From the NCBI GenBank assembly GCA_014647935.1, contig BMQD01000011.1, positions 1 to 64,000 of the forward strand: a DNA stretch of 64,000 bases, written 5' to 3'. Positions 45,532-57,987 of this stretch are shown piece after piece (position 1 is the stretch's first letter; each line of letters starts with the position of its first letter). Both the position numbers and the translations under genes were made by a program. The notes beneath the pieces were generated by a model, which saw only the letters and a program-made list of their open reading frames with translations, did not search any database and had not been told where the DNA came from. Origin of the DNA: Planomonospora parontospora (lineage in GTDB: Bacteria; Actinomycetota; Actinomycetes; Streptosporangiales; Streptosporangiaceae).

Positions 45532-45948
45532 ATGCAGGCCAACGACGTGCGCGTCCTGAAAGGGGCCGCGATACCCACCGCGGTCGTGGGCGCGGTGGTC
45601 ATCGGCGCCGCCGCCCTGCTCGCCGGCGGCGCCGGGGCTCTGGGCGCCGCGATCGGCCTCGCGACCGTCGCGGTCTTCTTCACGGTCGGCCTGGTCGCGG
45701 TCTCCTACGCGAGCCGGGTCTCCCCGGCGGTGATGATGGTCGCCGCGGTCACCACCTACGCGGTGAAGGTTCTGGTCATCATGGCGCTCCTGAAGACGTT
45801 CGAGGACGCCACGGCGTTCGAGCCGGTGGCCTTCGGCTGGTCGGCGATCGTCTGCACCGTCGTCTGGACCGCCGGCGAGATGCGCGGCTTCGTGAAGACG
45901 AAGATGCTCTACGTCGATCCCGGCTCGCCGGGTCCGCGGGCGGGTTGA
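45532..45948 (+). CDS. atpI: ATP synthase protein I-like membrane protein
   Basis: A 138-residue membrane protein at the head of the ATP synthase operon, with four hydrophobic segments (IPTAVVGAVVIGAAALLAG, LGAAIGLATVAVFFTVGLVAVSYA, AVMMVAAVTTYAVKVLVIMALL, FGWSAIVCTVVWTAGEM). AtpI-type proteins assist c-ring assembly or magnesium supply; identification rests on topology and position. The ATG at 45532 is preferred over the GTG at 45526 because GGAG is correctly spaced only for the former. Confidence 0.78.
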   Translation: MQANDVRVLKGAAIPTAVVGAVVIGAAALLAGGAGALGAAIGLATVAVFFTVGLVAVSYASRVSPAVMMVAAVTTYAVKVLVIMALLKTFEDATAFEPVAFGWSAIVCTVVWTAGEMRGFVKTKMLYVDPGSPGPRAG

Positions 45949-46017
45949 TCGCGATGAGGCGTATTATGGCCACGACCGGGTCCGATATGACTAGTCAACA
46001 GCCCGACTGCTATTGTC

Positions 46018-46242
46018 ATGCCCGCGATGAGCGAACAAGAACGCAGGCCGGAGGACGACGGCCGCGACTTCGCCAACGCCGCCTGGTCAATCCCCAGCTA
46101 CATCCTTTCCGGGATCATCCTGTACGGCGGCGGGGGCTGGTTGCTGAGCCGCTGGACCGGCGTGGCGGTGTTCACCCCGATCGGAGTGATCGTCGGTGTC
46201 GTTCTCGCCATCTACCTGGTCTACCGGAAGTACGGTCGCTGA
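46018..46242 (+). CDS. atpZ: AtpZ-type ATPase-gene-1 protein
   Basis: A 74-residue protein with two membrane segments (IPSYILSGIILYGGGGWLLS and FTPIGVIVGVVLAIYLVYR) and the glycine-rich turn of the AtpZ/ATPase_gene1 family. AtpZ is associated with Mg or Ca handling and assembly of the F1F0 enzyme. A second ATG at 46027 could be the true start. In many genomes AtpZ precedes AtpI; here it follows. Confidence 0.82.
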   Translation: MPAMSEQERRPEDDGRDFANAAWSIPSYILSGIILYGGGGWLLSRWTGVAVFTPIGVIVGVVLAIYLVYRKYGR

Positions 46243-46309
46243 CCTCACGCGGCGGTCGCCTCGCGGAGGAAGCAGTCTTGATCCATTACCACGTTGAAGG
46301 GAACGCCGC

Positions 46310-47390
<1,081 letters not shown>

Positions 47391-47404
47391 TCGAAAACCC
47401 CTGA

Positions 47405-47964
<560 letters not shown>

Positions 47965-47965
<1 letters not shown>

Positions 47966-48777
47966 TGATGAGAGGGCTGAGCAGGGCCTCGCTGGCCGAG
48001 GTCGAGGAGCGCTTCAACGCCGTGGCGGGAAGCGCGGACCTCGGCACGCTGGCCGATGAGCTCTTCGCGATCGCCGACCTGTTCGACCGCGAGCACGGGC
48101 TCCGCCGGAGCATGTCCGACGTCGCCCGTCCGGCGGCGCAGAAGGCCCAGATCCTCCGGGTCCTGCTGGAGGGCAAGGTCGGCGCCGCCGCGCTGGAGAC
48201 GGCCGTCGCGGCCGTCTCCGCCAAGTGGGCGCGCGCCGGCGACCTGGCCGACGCGGTGGAGCGGCTCGGCGTCATCGCCGCCTCGGCCGAGGCCGAGGCG
48301 CAGGGCAGGCTCGACGACGTCGAGGACGAGCTGTTCCGGTTCGGGCGCATCGTCGCCTCGAACCTCGACCTGCACCGGACGCTGGCCAACCCGGCCGTGC
48401 CCGAGCAGGGCAAGCGCGAACTGCTCGGCTCGCTCCTCGGCGGCAGGGCCACCCCCACCACCATCCGCCTGGTGACCCAACTCGTGGTGCATCCGCGAGG
48501 ACGTAGCCTGGATGGTGGGCTGGAGGAGTTCGGTCACCTGGTCTCCGCACAGCGGCAGCGTCTCGTCGCGGTGGTGCGCAGCGCCGTCGCGCTCTCCGAG
48601 GAGCAGAAGCAGCGGCTGGCCACGTGGCTGCGCACCTCCTACGGCCACGACGTTCACCTGAACGTCGAGGTGGATCCGCGAGTGCTCGGTGGGTTCTCCG
48701 TCCGCATCGGGGACGACCTCATCGACACCACCATCGCGGGACGAATCGAAGAAGTCCGCCGCCGGTTGGCCGGCTAG
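47965..48777 (+). CDS. atpH: F1F0 ATP synthase subunit delta
   Basis: Joins the peripheral stalk to the F1 head. 270 residues, longer than the E. coli subunit (177), as is usual in actinobacteria. The C-terminal OSCP signature RLVTQLVVHPRGRSLDGGLEEFGHLVSAQRQRLVAVVRSAVALSEEQ is clear. A second ATG at 47968 is equally possible. Confidence 0.94.
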
Positions 48778-48800
48778 GCGAATAGGGAGACTGAAGAGAG

Positions 48801-50450
48801 ATGGCGGAGCTTACGATCCGGCCGGACGAGATCCGGGACGCGCTTGAGCGCTTCGTCCAGGCGTACGAGCCGGAAGGCGCCGCGCGTGAGGAGATCGGGA
48901 CCGTCGTCGACTGCGGCGACGGCATCGCCCATGTCTCCGGCCTTCCCTCGGCGATGGCGAACGAGCTGCTCGAGTTCGAGGACGGCACGCGTGGTCTGGC
49001 ACTGAACCTGGACGTCCGGGAGATCGGTGCCGTTATCCTGGGCGACTTCAGCAACATCGAGGAGGGCCAGTCGGTCCGCCGGACGGGCGAGGTCCTGTCC
49101 GTGCCGGTCGGTGACGCCTTCCTCGGCCGAGTGGTCGACCCGCTGGGCAACCCGATGGACGGCAAGGGCGCCATCGAGTCCGAGGCGCTGCGCGCCCTCG
49201 AGCTCCAGGCCCCCTCGGTCGTCCAGCGCCAGCCGGTCAAGGAGCCGCTGCAGACCGGTCTCAAGGCGGTCGACGCCATGACGCCGATCGGTCGCGGCCA
49301 GCGTCAGCTGATCATCGGTGACCGCGGCACGGGCAAGACCGCCATCGCCGTGGACACCATCCTCAACCAGCGGGAGAACTGGCTCTCCGGCGACCCGGAC
49401 AAGCAGGTCCGCTGCGTCTACGTCGCCGTCGGCCAGAAGGGCTCGACGATCGCCCAGGTCAAGGGCCGCCTCGAGGAGGCGGGCGCGATGGAGTACACCA
49501 CCATCGTCGCCGCCCCGGCGTCCGACCCGGCCGGTTTCAAGTACCTCGCGCCCTACACCGGTTCGGCCATCGGCCAGCACTGGATGTACCAGGGCAAGCA
49601 CGTCCTCATCGTCTTCGACGACCTGACCAAGCAGGCCGACGCCTACCGCGCCGTCTCGCTGCTGCTGCGCCGCCCGCCGGGCCGCGAGGCCTTCCCCGGC
49701 GACGTCTTCTACTTGCACTCGCGTCTGCTGGAGCGCTGCGCCAAGCTCTCCGCCGACATGGGCGGCGGCTCGATGACCGGTCTGCCGGTCATCGAGACCA
49801 AGGGCAACGACGTCTCGGCGTTCATCCCGACCAACGTCATCTCCATCACCGACGGTCAGTGCTTCCTCGAGACCGACCTGTTCAACTCGGGTGTGCGCCC
49901 GGCCATCAACGTCGGTGTCTCGGTCTCCCGAGTCGGCGGCTCGGCCCAGATCAAGGCGATGAAGAAGGTCGCCGGCACGCTGCGCCTGTCGCTGTCGCAG
50001 TACCGCGACCTGGAGGCCTTCGCCTCCTTCGCCTCCGACCTGGACGCGGCCTCCCGCGCCCAGCTGGAGCGCGGCCAGCGCCTGGTCGAGCTGCTCAAGC
50101 AGTCCCAGTACAGCCCGTTCCCGGTGGAGAAGCAGGTCGTCTCCGTGTGGGCCGGCACCACCGGTGAGCTCGACGACGTCCCGGTCGAGGACATCCGCCG
50201 CTTCGAGGCGGACTTCCTCGACTACCTGGGCCGTGAGCACAAGGGCGTCTTCGACGCGATCCGCGAGACCAAGGACTTGTCGGACGACACGGTCACGACC
50301 CTCAAGGACGCGATCGCCCAGTTCAAGAAGGGCTTCGAGACCTCTTCGGGCGAGCTGCTGGTCAACGACGAGCCGGTCGCGGCGCTCGGCGCCGACCAGG
50401 TCGGCCAGGAGAAGATCACCAAGCACGTCCGCGCGGACGAGAAGAAGTAG
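48801..50450 (+). CDS. atpA: F1F0 ATP synthase subunit alpha
   Basis: Non-catalytic nucleotide-binding subunit of F1, 549 residues. Walker [11 protein letters not shown] (about residues 173-182), [16 protein letters not shown] near the Walker B position, and the arginine-finger region in [20 protein letters not shown]. The C-terminal extension beyond 510 ([23 protein letters not shown]) is typical of actinobacteria. ATG with GAAGAGAG. Confidence 0.97.
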   Translation: MAELTIRPDEIRDALERFVQAYEPEGAAREEIGTVVDCGDGIAHVSGLPSAMANELLEFEDGTRGLALNLDVREIGAVILGDFSNIEEGQSVRRTGEVLSVPVGDAFLGRVVDPLGNPMDGKGAIESEALRALELQAPSVVQRQPVKEPLQTGLKAVDAMTPIGRGQRQLIIGDRGTGKTAIAVDTILNQRENWLSGDPDKQVRCVYVAVGQKGSTIAQVKGRLEEAGAMEYTTIVAAPASDPAGFKYLAPYTGSAIGQHWMYQGKHVLIVFDDLTKQADAYRAVSLLLRRPPGREAFPGDVFYLHSRLLERCAKLSADMGGGSMTGLPVIETKGNDVSAFIPTNVISITDGQCFLETDLFNSGVRPAINVGVSVSRVGGSAQIKAMKKVAGTLRLSLSQYRDLEAFASFASDLDAASRAQLERGQRLVELLKQSQYSPFPVEKQVVSVWAGTTGELDDVPVEDIRRFEADFLDYLGREHKGVFDAIRETKDLSDDTVTTLKDAIAQFKKGFETSSGELLVNDEPVAALGADQVGQEKITKHVRADEKK

Positions 50451-50453
50451 CCG

Positions 50454-52791
<2,338 letters not shown>

Positions 52792-52798
52792 TCGCCTT

Positions 52799-52833
52799 AG
52801 GCGTCGGTACGGCCGTGCGCCGTACCGGCGCCT
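52799..52833 (+). other. Hairpin between atpD and atpC
   Basis: A 15-bp stem (one G-U pair), AGGCGTCGGTACGGC with GCCGTACCGGCGCCT, loop cgtgc, lying 7 bases after the atpD stop and 25 before atpC. It can act as a partial terminator or mRNA-processing/stability element that lowers epsilon relative to beta. Confidence 0.6.
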
Positions 52834-52857
52834 GGTTCGAAAGGAACTGAGGAGAAA

Positions 52858-53262
52858 GTGGCGAAGCTGCGAGTAGGCGTCGTCTCACCGGAGCGGGAGA
52901 TCTGGTCCGGCGAGGCAGACATGGTGATCGCCAAGACCGTCGACGGCGAGATCGGCATCATGCCCAGGCACACGCCGGTGCTCGGCGTCCTCGTCGAGGG
53001 CGGCGTGCTGACGGTGAAGCGCGGCGGTGGCGAGCCCGACCTCGTCGCCGCGGTCCACGGGGGGTTCCTCTCGGTGGCGGACAACGAGGTCTCGATCCTG
53101 GCCGAGGTGGCCGAGCTCGGTTCCGAGGTCGACGTCGCCAGGGCCAAGAACGCCCTGGACCGCGCCCAGGCCTCGGTCGAGGCCGAGATGGCGGAGTCGG
53201 ACGCCGCCGCGCTGAAGCGAGCCCGGGCCCGGTTGCGCGCGGCAGGCGAGGAAGTCGGATAA
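52858..53262 (+). CDS. atpC: F1F0 ATP synthase subunit epsilon
   Basis: Regulatory rotor subunit, 134 residues. The N-terminal beta sandwich (LRVGVVSPEREIWSGEADMVIAKTVDGEIGIMPRHTPVL) is clear. The C-terminal helical hairpin (VDVARAKNALDRAQASVEAEMAESDAAALKRARARLRAAGEEV) is the part that can inhibit hydrolysis. GTG with GAGGAGAA. Last enzyme subunit of the operon. Confidence 0.95.
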   Translation: MAKLRVGVVSPEREIWSGEADMVIAKTVDGEIGIMPRHTPVLGVLVEGGVLTVKRGGGEPDLVAAVHGGFLSVADNEVSILAEVAELGSEVDVARAKNALDRAQASVEAEMAESDAAALKRARARLRAAGEEVG

Positions 53263-53278
53263 GTTCTGCTTCTGAGCG

Positions 53279-53716
53279 GTGCTGGTTCTGGGGGCGGCGG
53301 ACATGATGGCGCGTGACGTACTCATCGTGGCGGCGCTGCTCGTCGCCCTCCTGCTCGTCCGAGCCCTGGTCCTGATCCGTTCCCGGGGCTCGGTGCTGTG
53401 CTGTCTGCGCCCGATGCCGGGTGAGCGGGGCTGGCGGGTGGGAGTCGCCCGCTACGCGGAAGGTCGCCTCAAGTGGATTCCGCTCATAGGTCTGCTGCCG
53501 AGGCCGCGCCACGTGATCGTGAGGCGCGGCCTCGTGGTTTCCGGACGCCGGAAGGTCGGCCCCGGTGAGTTCTTCGGGTTCCTGGAGGGTGTGACCGCCC
53601 TGGAGTGCCGGAGCGGCGAGTTCGGCTTCGAGCTGGCCATGGGCTACCGGGCGCTGACCGGGTTCGTCGCCTGGCTGGAGTCCGCCCCGCCCGGCGCCCA
53701 CCTCGACGTCGCCTGA
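53279..53716 (+). CDS. DUF2550-family membrane protein
   Basis: A 145-residue protein with one N-terminal membrane segment (VLIVAALLVALLLVRALVLI). The soluble part CCLRPMPGERGWRVGVARYAEGRLKWIPLIGLLPRPRHVIVRR matches the actinobacterial DUF2550 family, which almost always follows atpC. Its function is unknown. The GTG at 53279 is listed; the ATG at 53303 (MMARDVLI) may be the real start. Confidence 0.82.
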   Translation: MLVLGAADMMARDVLIVAALLVALLLVRALVLIRSRGSVLCCLRPMPGERGWRVGVARYAEGRLKWIPLIGLLPRPRHVIVRRGLVVSGRRKVGPGEFFGFLEGVTALECRSGEFGFELAMGYRALTGFVAWLESAPPGAHLDVA

Positions 53717-53768
53717 CGCCGGCCTGACCGGCCCCGGCGCCCGCCCCGACGGCCTCCCCGGCCCGCCC

Positions 53769-53824
53769 CTTCCCGGTACGGCCCCGCGCGCCCCGATGAC
53801 CCCGTCCTCTTCCCGGTACGGCCC
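53769..53824. repeat. 16-bp direct repeat in the DUF2550-cobO gap
   Basis: CTTCCCGGTACGGCCC occurs at 53769-53784 and 53809-53824 (40-bp spacing), each followed by a run of GC-rich CGCGCG. It lies between convergent genes and may be remnants of a duplicated terminator region. Confidence 0.6.
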
Positions 53825-53867
53825 GGCGCGCGCCTCGGCGCCGCCCGGCCCGCACCGGAGCGGAAGG

Positions 53868-54458
53868 TCAGCGGGTGCCGCCGGGCTTCCAGAGGATCTC
53901 GTCGCCGCCCGCCGCGATGCGGCAGAGGATGAACATCAGGTCGCTGAGCCGGTTGAGGTACGTCGCGGTGAGCGGGTTGACGTCCTCGTGGGCCTCCAGG
54001 GCCGACCAGACGGTGCGCTCGGCCCGCCGGACGACGGTCCGGGCGACGTGCAGCTGGGCGACGGCCGGAGTGCCGCCGGGGAGGATGAAGCTGCGCAGCG
54101 GCTTGAGGCGCTCGTTGAACTCGTCGCAGCGGGCCTCCAGCCACTCGACGTAGGACGCCTCGACGCGCAGCGGGGGGAACTCGGGGTTCTCCGTGACCGG
54201 GGTGCACAGGTCGGCGCCGACGTCGAACAGCTCGTTCTGGATCCGGGTGAGGACCGCGGCGACGTCGTCGTCGAGCGCCCCGTACGACAGGGCCACGCCC
54301 AGCGCCGCGTTGGCCTCCTCAACGTCCGCGTAGGCGGCCAGGCGGGGATCGGTCTTGCGGGTGCGGCTCATGTCGCCGAGCGCGGTGGTGCCGTCGTCTC
54401 CGGTACGGGTGTAGATCTTGGACAGCACCACGGGGTTGTCTCTGTCGGCTCGCGTCAT
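53868..54458 (-). CDS. PduO-type cob(I)alamin adenosyltransferase
   Basis: Transfers the adenosyl group of ATP to corrinoid cobalt, giving adenosylcobalamin. 196 residues. The ATP-binding N-terminus is SKIYTRTGDDGTTALGDMSRTRK. Helical-bundle motifs are DVEEANAALGVAL, RIQNELFDVGADL, FILPGGTPAVAQLHVARTVVRRAERTV and YLNRLSDLMFILCR. PduO rather than CobA type by the TRTGD motif. It is divergent from the tricorn protease gene. Confidence 0.94.
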   Translation of the reverse strand: MTRADRDNPVVLSKIYTRTGDDGTTALGDMSRTRKTDPRLAAYADVEEANAALGVALSYGALDDDVAAVLTRIQNELFDVGADLCTPVTENPEFPPLRVEASYVEWLEARCDEFNERLKPLRSFILPGGTPAVAQLHVARTVVRRAERTVWSALEAHEDVNPLTATYLNRLSDLMFILCRIAAGGDEILWKPGGTR

Positions 54459-54511
54459 GGATGCCAGCGTATCGGGCAGAAAAACCCCATGTTCTATCGC
54501 ATAGCGGACAA

Positions 54512-54517
54512 TATGAT
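54512..54517 (+). promoter_or_regulatory. -10 element of the tricorn protease gene
   Basis: TATGAT, a near-consensus -10, ends 6 bases before the ATG at 54524. The message would be leaderless, and no Shine-Dalgarno is present. Confidence 0.6.
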
Positions 54518-54523
54518 TTAGCG

Positions 54524-57500
54524 ATGTCTTCTGGTTCTTACCTGCGATTTCCCCATTTGTCCGGCGAGCTGCTGACGTTCGTCGCCGACGACGACGTCTG
54601 GGCGGCTCCCGCGGACGGCGGCCGGGCGTGGCGCCTCTCCTCCGACCGGGCCCCGGCAGGACATCCCCGCCTCTCGCCCGACGCCACGAAGGTCGCCTGG
54701 ACGAGCGTCCGCGACGGGGATCCGGAGGTGTTCCTGGCCGATCTGGAGACCGGCTCCGCCGAGCGGCTGACCTACTGGGGCGACGTCCGGACCCGCACCC
54801 GCGGCTGGACCCCGGACGGCAGGGTCCTGGCGATCAGCTCGACCGGCCAGCCGTTCGCCTCGCAGACCTGGGCCTACGCCCTGGACGGCGGGCGGGCCGA
54901 GCGCCTGCCGTACGGCCCGGTCACCGACCTGGCGGTCGCCGGGGACCCCGGCGGCTCCGCAGATGCGGGGAGCGCCGGAGACACCGGGAGCGCCGGGAGC
55001 GCCGGGAGCGCCGGGAGCACGGTGGCGCTGCTCACCGCGGCGCTGGCCCGCGACCCGGGGACCTGGAAGCGCTACCGCGGCGGTACGGCGGGCCGCCTGT
55101 GGATCCGGCGCGGGGACGGCGACTTCACCCGGCTGCTCGCCGACGTGGACGGCCACTTCGCGAACCCGATGCTCGTCGGCGGGCGCCTGGTCTTCCTCTC
55201 CGACCACGAGGGCGTCGGGAACCTCTACTCGGTGGCGGTGGACGGCACCGGCCTGCGCCGGCACACCGACCACGACGTCTTCTACGCCCGGCACGCCACC
55301 ACCGACGGGACCCGGATCGTCTACCAGAACGCCGGGGACCTCTACGTCCTGGACGGCCTGGACGCCGAGACCCGCAGGCTCGACGTCCGGCTCGCCTCCC
55401 CGGCCCGGGGGCGGCAGCCGCGGACGCTGAACGCCCGGTGGCTGCAGGACCTGGCCGTGGACGCGACCGGGCGGGCCAGCGCGGTGGAGATCCGGGGCAC
55501 GGTGCACTGGCTGACCCACCGGGACGGCCCGGCCCGGCAGCTCAGCTCCTCGCTCGCGGCGGGCCGGCCCCGGATCTTGGGCACCGGCCAGGTGGTGTGG
55601 GTCTTCGACGACGGCGGGACGCAGGGCCTGGAGATCGGCCCGGCCGGAGGCGGGGAGAGCCGCAGGATCGCCGCCGGCAAACTGGGCGAGGTCGGCGACC
55701 TGGCCGTCGCGCCCGACGGCCGCACGATCGCGGCGGCGGCCAGGGACGGCCGGCTGCTCCTGGTCGACGTGGCCTCCGGAGAGGTCGTCGAGCTGGCCCG
55801 GGCCAACGGGGAGATCGACGGCATGGCCTGGTCGCCGGACTCGGCCTGGCTCGCCTGGTCGCACCCGGAGGCCACGCCGCTGCGCCGGATCCGGCTGGCC
55901 CGGGTGGTGGACCGGGCCGTGCACGACGTGACCGACGGCCGCTTCGTGGACGTCTCGCCCGCCTTCACCGGCGACCACCTGGCGTTCCTGTCGCGCCGCG
56001 GCTTCGACCCGGTCTACGACGCGCACTCCTTCGACATGTCCTTCCCGTACGGCTACCGCCCCTACCTGGTGCCGCTGGCGGCCTCCACCCCGTCGCCGTT
56101 CGCGCCCAGCGTGGACGGGCGGCCGGTGGGCGAGCCGGAGGACGACGACAAGAAGGACAAGAAGGAGGACGCCGCCGTCACCGTGGACGTGGAGGGGATC
56201 GCCGCCCGGGTGGTCCAGGTGCCCGTGCCCGAGGGGCGCTACTCGGCGCTGCGCGCGGTCAAGGGCGGGTTCGTCTGGCTGCGCGAGCCGCTGGCCGGGG
56301 AGCTCGGCGAGGACCGGGGGGACCTCGACGGCGAGCCCCCCAGGCCCGCGCTGGACCGCTACGACCTGGCCAAGCGCACGTGCGAGGAGATCGTCGACAA
56401 GCTCGACTGGTACCGGGTGAGCGGTGACGGCACCCGCCTCGTGGTCTCCGACAAGGGCACGCTCACGGTCCGCCCGGTCGACGGCAAGGGCGACGAGGCG
56501 ACCGTGGACCTCTCGCGGATCCGGATCACCGTCGACCCGGTGGCCTACCGCCGGCACGCCTACGCCCAGCTGGGCCGCCGGATGCGGGCGGACTTCTGGG
56601 TGGAGGACATGGCGGACGTCGACTGGGAGGGCGTGCTGGAGGAGTACCGGCCGCTGGTGGACCGGGTCTCCACCGACGACGACTTCGCCGACCTGCTCTG
56701 GGAGGTGGTCGGGGAGCTCGGCAGCTCGCACGCGTACGTCATGCCCGCGCCCTGGGGGACCCCGGCCGCGGGGCCGGTCGGCCTGCTCGGCGCGGACCTG
56801 TCCAGGAACGCCGAGGGCCGCTGGCAGGTGGACCGGGTGCTGCCCGGCGAGTCGTCGGACGTGCACGCCCGCTCCCCGCTGGCCGCGCCGGGCGTGGGAG
56901 TGCAGCCGGGGGAGACGCTGCTGGCGGTCGACGGCCGCCCGGTGCCGCCGGAGGGCCCGGACCGGCTCCTGGTGGGCGCCGCGGACAAGCCGGTCGAGCT
57001 GACGCTGGGCGGCGGCCGGCGGGTGGCGGTCACCCCGCTCCTCGACGACCGGCGGCTGCGCTACCAGGACTGGGTGGCGGGCCGGCGGGCGCACGTGCGC
57101 GAGCTGGGCGGCGGACGGCTGGGCTACCTGCACATCCCGGACATGGTCGCCGAGGGCTGGGCGCAGTTCCACCGCGACCTGCGCCGGGAGATGGCCTTCG
57201 AGGGGCTCGTGGTGGACGTGCGGGGCAACCGCGGCGGCCACACCTCCGAGCTGGTCATCGAGAAGCTGCTGCGCCGGGTGATCGGCTGGGACATGCCCCG
57301 GGGCCTGGCGCCGATCACCTACCCCGAGGAGGCCCCGCGCGGGCCGCTCGTCGCGGTCACCGACCACAACGCCGGGTCCGACGGCGACATCGTCACCGCC
57401 GCCTTCAAGATCCACGAACTGGGCCCGGTGGTCGGCACCCGGACCTGGGGCGGCGTCATCGGCATCGAGGACGACCACCCCCTGGTCGACGGGACCTCCG

Positions 57501-57742
57501 TCACCGTACCCCGGTACTCGTTCTGGTTCGAAGGGCTCGGCTGGGGCGTGGAGAACCACGGCGTGGACCCGGACGTCGAGGTGGACATCACCCCGGACGA
57601 CTGGGCGGCCGGGCGGGACCCGCAGATCGAGGAGGCCGTACGGCTGGCGCTGGCCGCCCTGGCCGAGCGTCCCGCGGCGACCCCGCCCGACGTGGCGGCC
57701 CGTCCCTCGCGGCGCCGTCCCGCCCTGCCGCCCCGGCCGTAG
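54524..57742 (+). CDS. Tricorn-type protease
   Basis: A 1072-residue cytoplasmic serine protease that degrades peptides released by the proteasome. Residues ~1-360 form a six-bladed and ~370-690 a seven-bladed beta propeller, then a PDZ domain (~760-850, LLAVDGRPVPPEGPDRL). The C-terminal catalytic part has the active-site serine in TDHNAGSDGDIV (about residue 950), the histidine in LGSSHAYVMP (about 733) and an acidic residue in GWGVENHGVDPDVEV. The ATG at 54524 gives the expected N-terminus (SYLRFPHLSGELLTFVADDDVW). A Gly-Ser-Ala tandem repeat interrupts blade 3. Confidence 0.95.
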   Translation: MSSGSYLRFPHLSGELLTFVADDDVWAAPADGGRAWRLSSDRAPAGHPRLSPDATKVAWTSVRDGDPEVFLADLETGSAERLTYWGDVRTRTRGWTPDGRVLAISSTGQPFASQTWAYALDGGRAERLPYGPVTDLAVAGDPGGSADAGSAGDTGSAGSAGSAGSTVALLTAALARDPGTWKRYRGGTAGRLWIRRGDGDFTRLLADVDGHFANPMLVGGRLVFLSDHEGVGNLYSVAVDGTGLRRHTDHDVFYARHATTDGTRIVYQNAGDLYVLDGLDAETRRLDVRLASPARGRQPRTLNARWLQDLAVDATGRASAVEIRGTVHWLTHRDGPARQLSSSLAAGRPRILGTGQVVWVFDDGGTQGLEIGPAGGGESRRIAAGKLGEVGDLAVAPDGRTIAAAARDGRLLLVDVASGEVVELARANGEIDGMAWSPDSAWLAWSHPEATPLRRIRLARVVDRAVHDVTDGRFVDVSPAFTGDHLAFLSRRGFDPVYDAHSFDMSFPYGYRPYLVPLAASTPSPFAPSVDGRPVGEPEDDDKKDKKEDAAVTVDVEGIAARVVQVPVPEGRYSALRAVKGGFVWLREPLAGELGEDRGDLDGEPPRPALDRYDLAKRTCEEIVDKLDWYRVSGDGTRLVVSDKGTLTVRPVDGKGDEATVDLSRIRITVDPVAYRRHAYAQLGRRMRADFWVEDMADVDWEGVLEEYRPLVDRVSTDDDFADLLWEVVGELGSSHAYVMPAPWGTPAAGPVGLLGADLSRNAEGRWQVDRVLPGESSDVHARSPLAAPGVGVQPGETLLAVDGRPVPPEGPDRLLVGAADKPVELTLGGGRRVAVTPLLDDRRLRYQDWVAGRRAHVRELGGGRLGYLHIPDMVAEGWAQFHRDLRREMAFEGLVVDVRGNRGGHTSELVIEKLLRRVIGWDMPRGLAPITYPEEAPRGPLVAVTDHNAGSDGDIVTAAFKIHELGPVVGTRTWGGVIGIEDDHPLVDGTSVTVPRYSFWFEGLGWGVENHGVDPDVEVDITPDDWAAGRDPQIEEAVRLALAALAERPAATPPDVAARPSRRRPALPPRP
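54986..55021 (+). repeat. 9-bp tandem repeat in the tricorn gene
   Basis: GGGAGCGCC repeated three times from 54986 plus a fourth variant unit, in frame, encoding a Gly-Ser-Ala surface insert in the first propeller. Slippage-prone and frame-preserving. Confidence 0.8.
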
Positions 57743-57782
57743 GGTCCCGTCCCCTGCGTCGCGGTTCCCGCCGCCACCCGCC

Positions 57783-57821
57783 CGCTTCGCCCCGCCGCTC
57801 CGGCGGCGGGGTCCCGAAGCG
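57783..57821. terminator. Terminator after the tricorn gene
   Basis: A 15-bp stem in two parts (CGCTTCG/CGAAGCG and CCCCGCCG/CGGCGGGG) with a 6-base loop and a small internal loop, 41 bases after the stop. Confidence 0.65.
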
Positions 57822-57891
57822 GCCGCGGGAAGGCGGGACCGTGACGTCGGGCCGGGTGGGGGCCGAGGTCCGGCGGCCGCCCGCCGCCGGA

Positions 57892-57907
57892 CATGACATC
57901 TGTCATG
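57892..57907. promoter_or_regulatory. Perfect palindrome CATGACA-TC-TGTCATG
   Basis: A 7-bp perfect inverted repeat with 2-base centre, 81 bases upstream of the ABC-kinase-regulator operon. GACA...TGTC-type palindromes of this layout are typical NarL/DesR-type response-regulator targets. Recognition by the regulator encoded at 61205-61798 is inference. Confidence 0.65.
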
Positions 57908-57987
57908 CGGATCATCCGTGAGATCCATACTCCTCCGGTGATATCGGCGACTGCCCGGGAATCCGCCGGTGGAAGAAGATTTTCCGC

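Noticed and set aside
53769-53824. CRISPR-like direct repeats
   Set aside because: Only two copies, GC-rich and without matching spacer structure or cas genes. No CRISPR array in the window.
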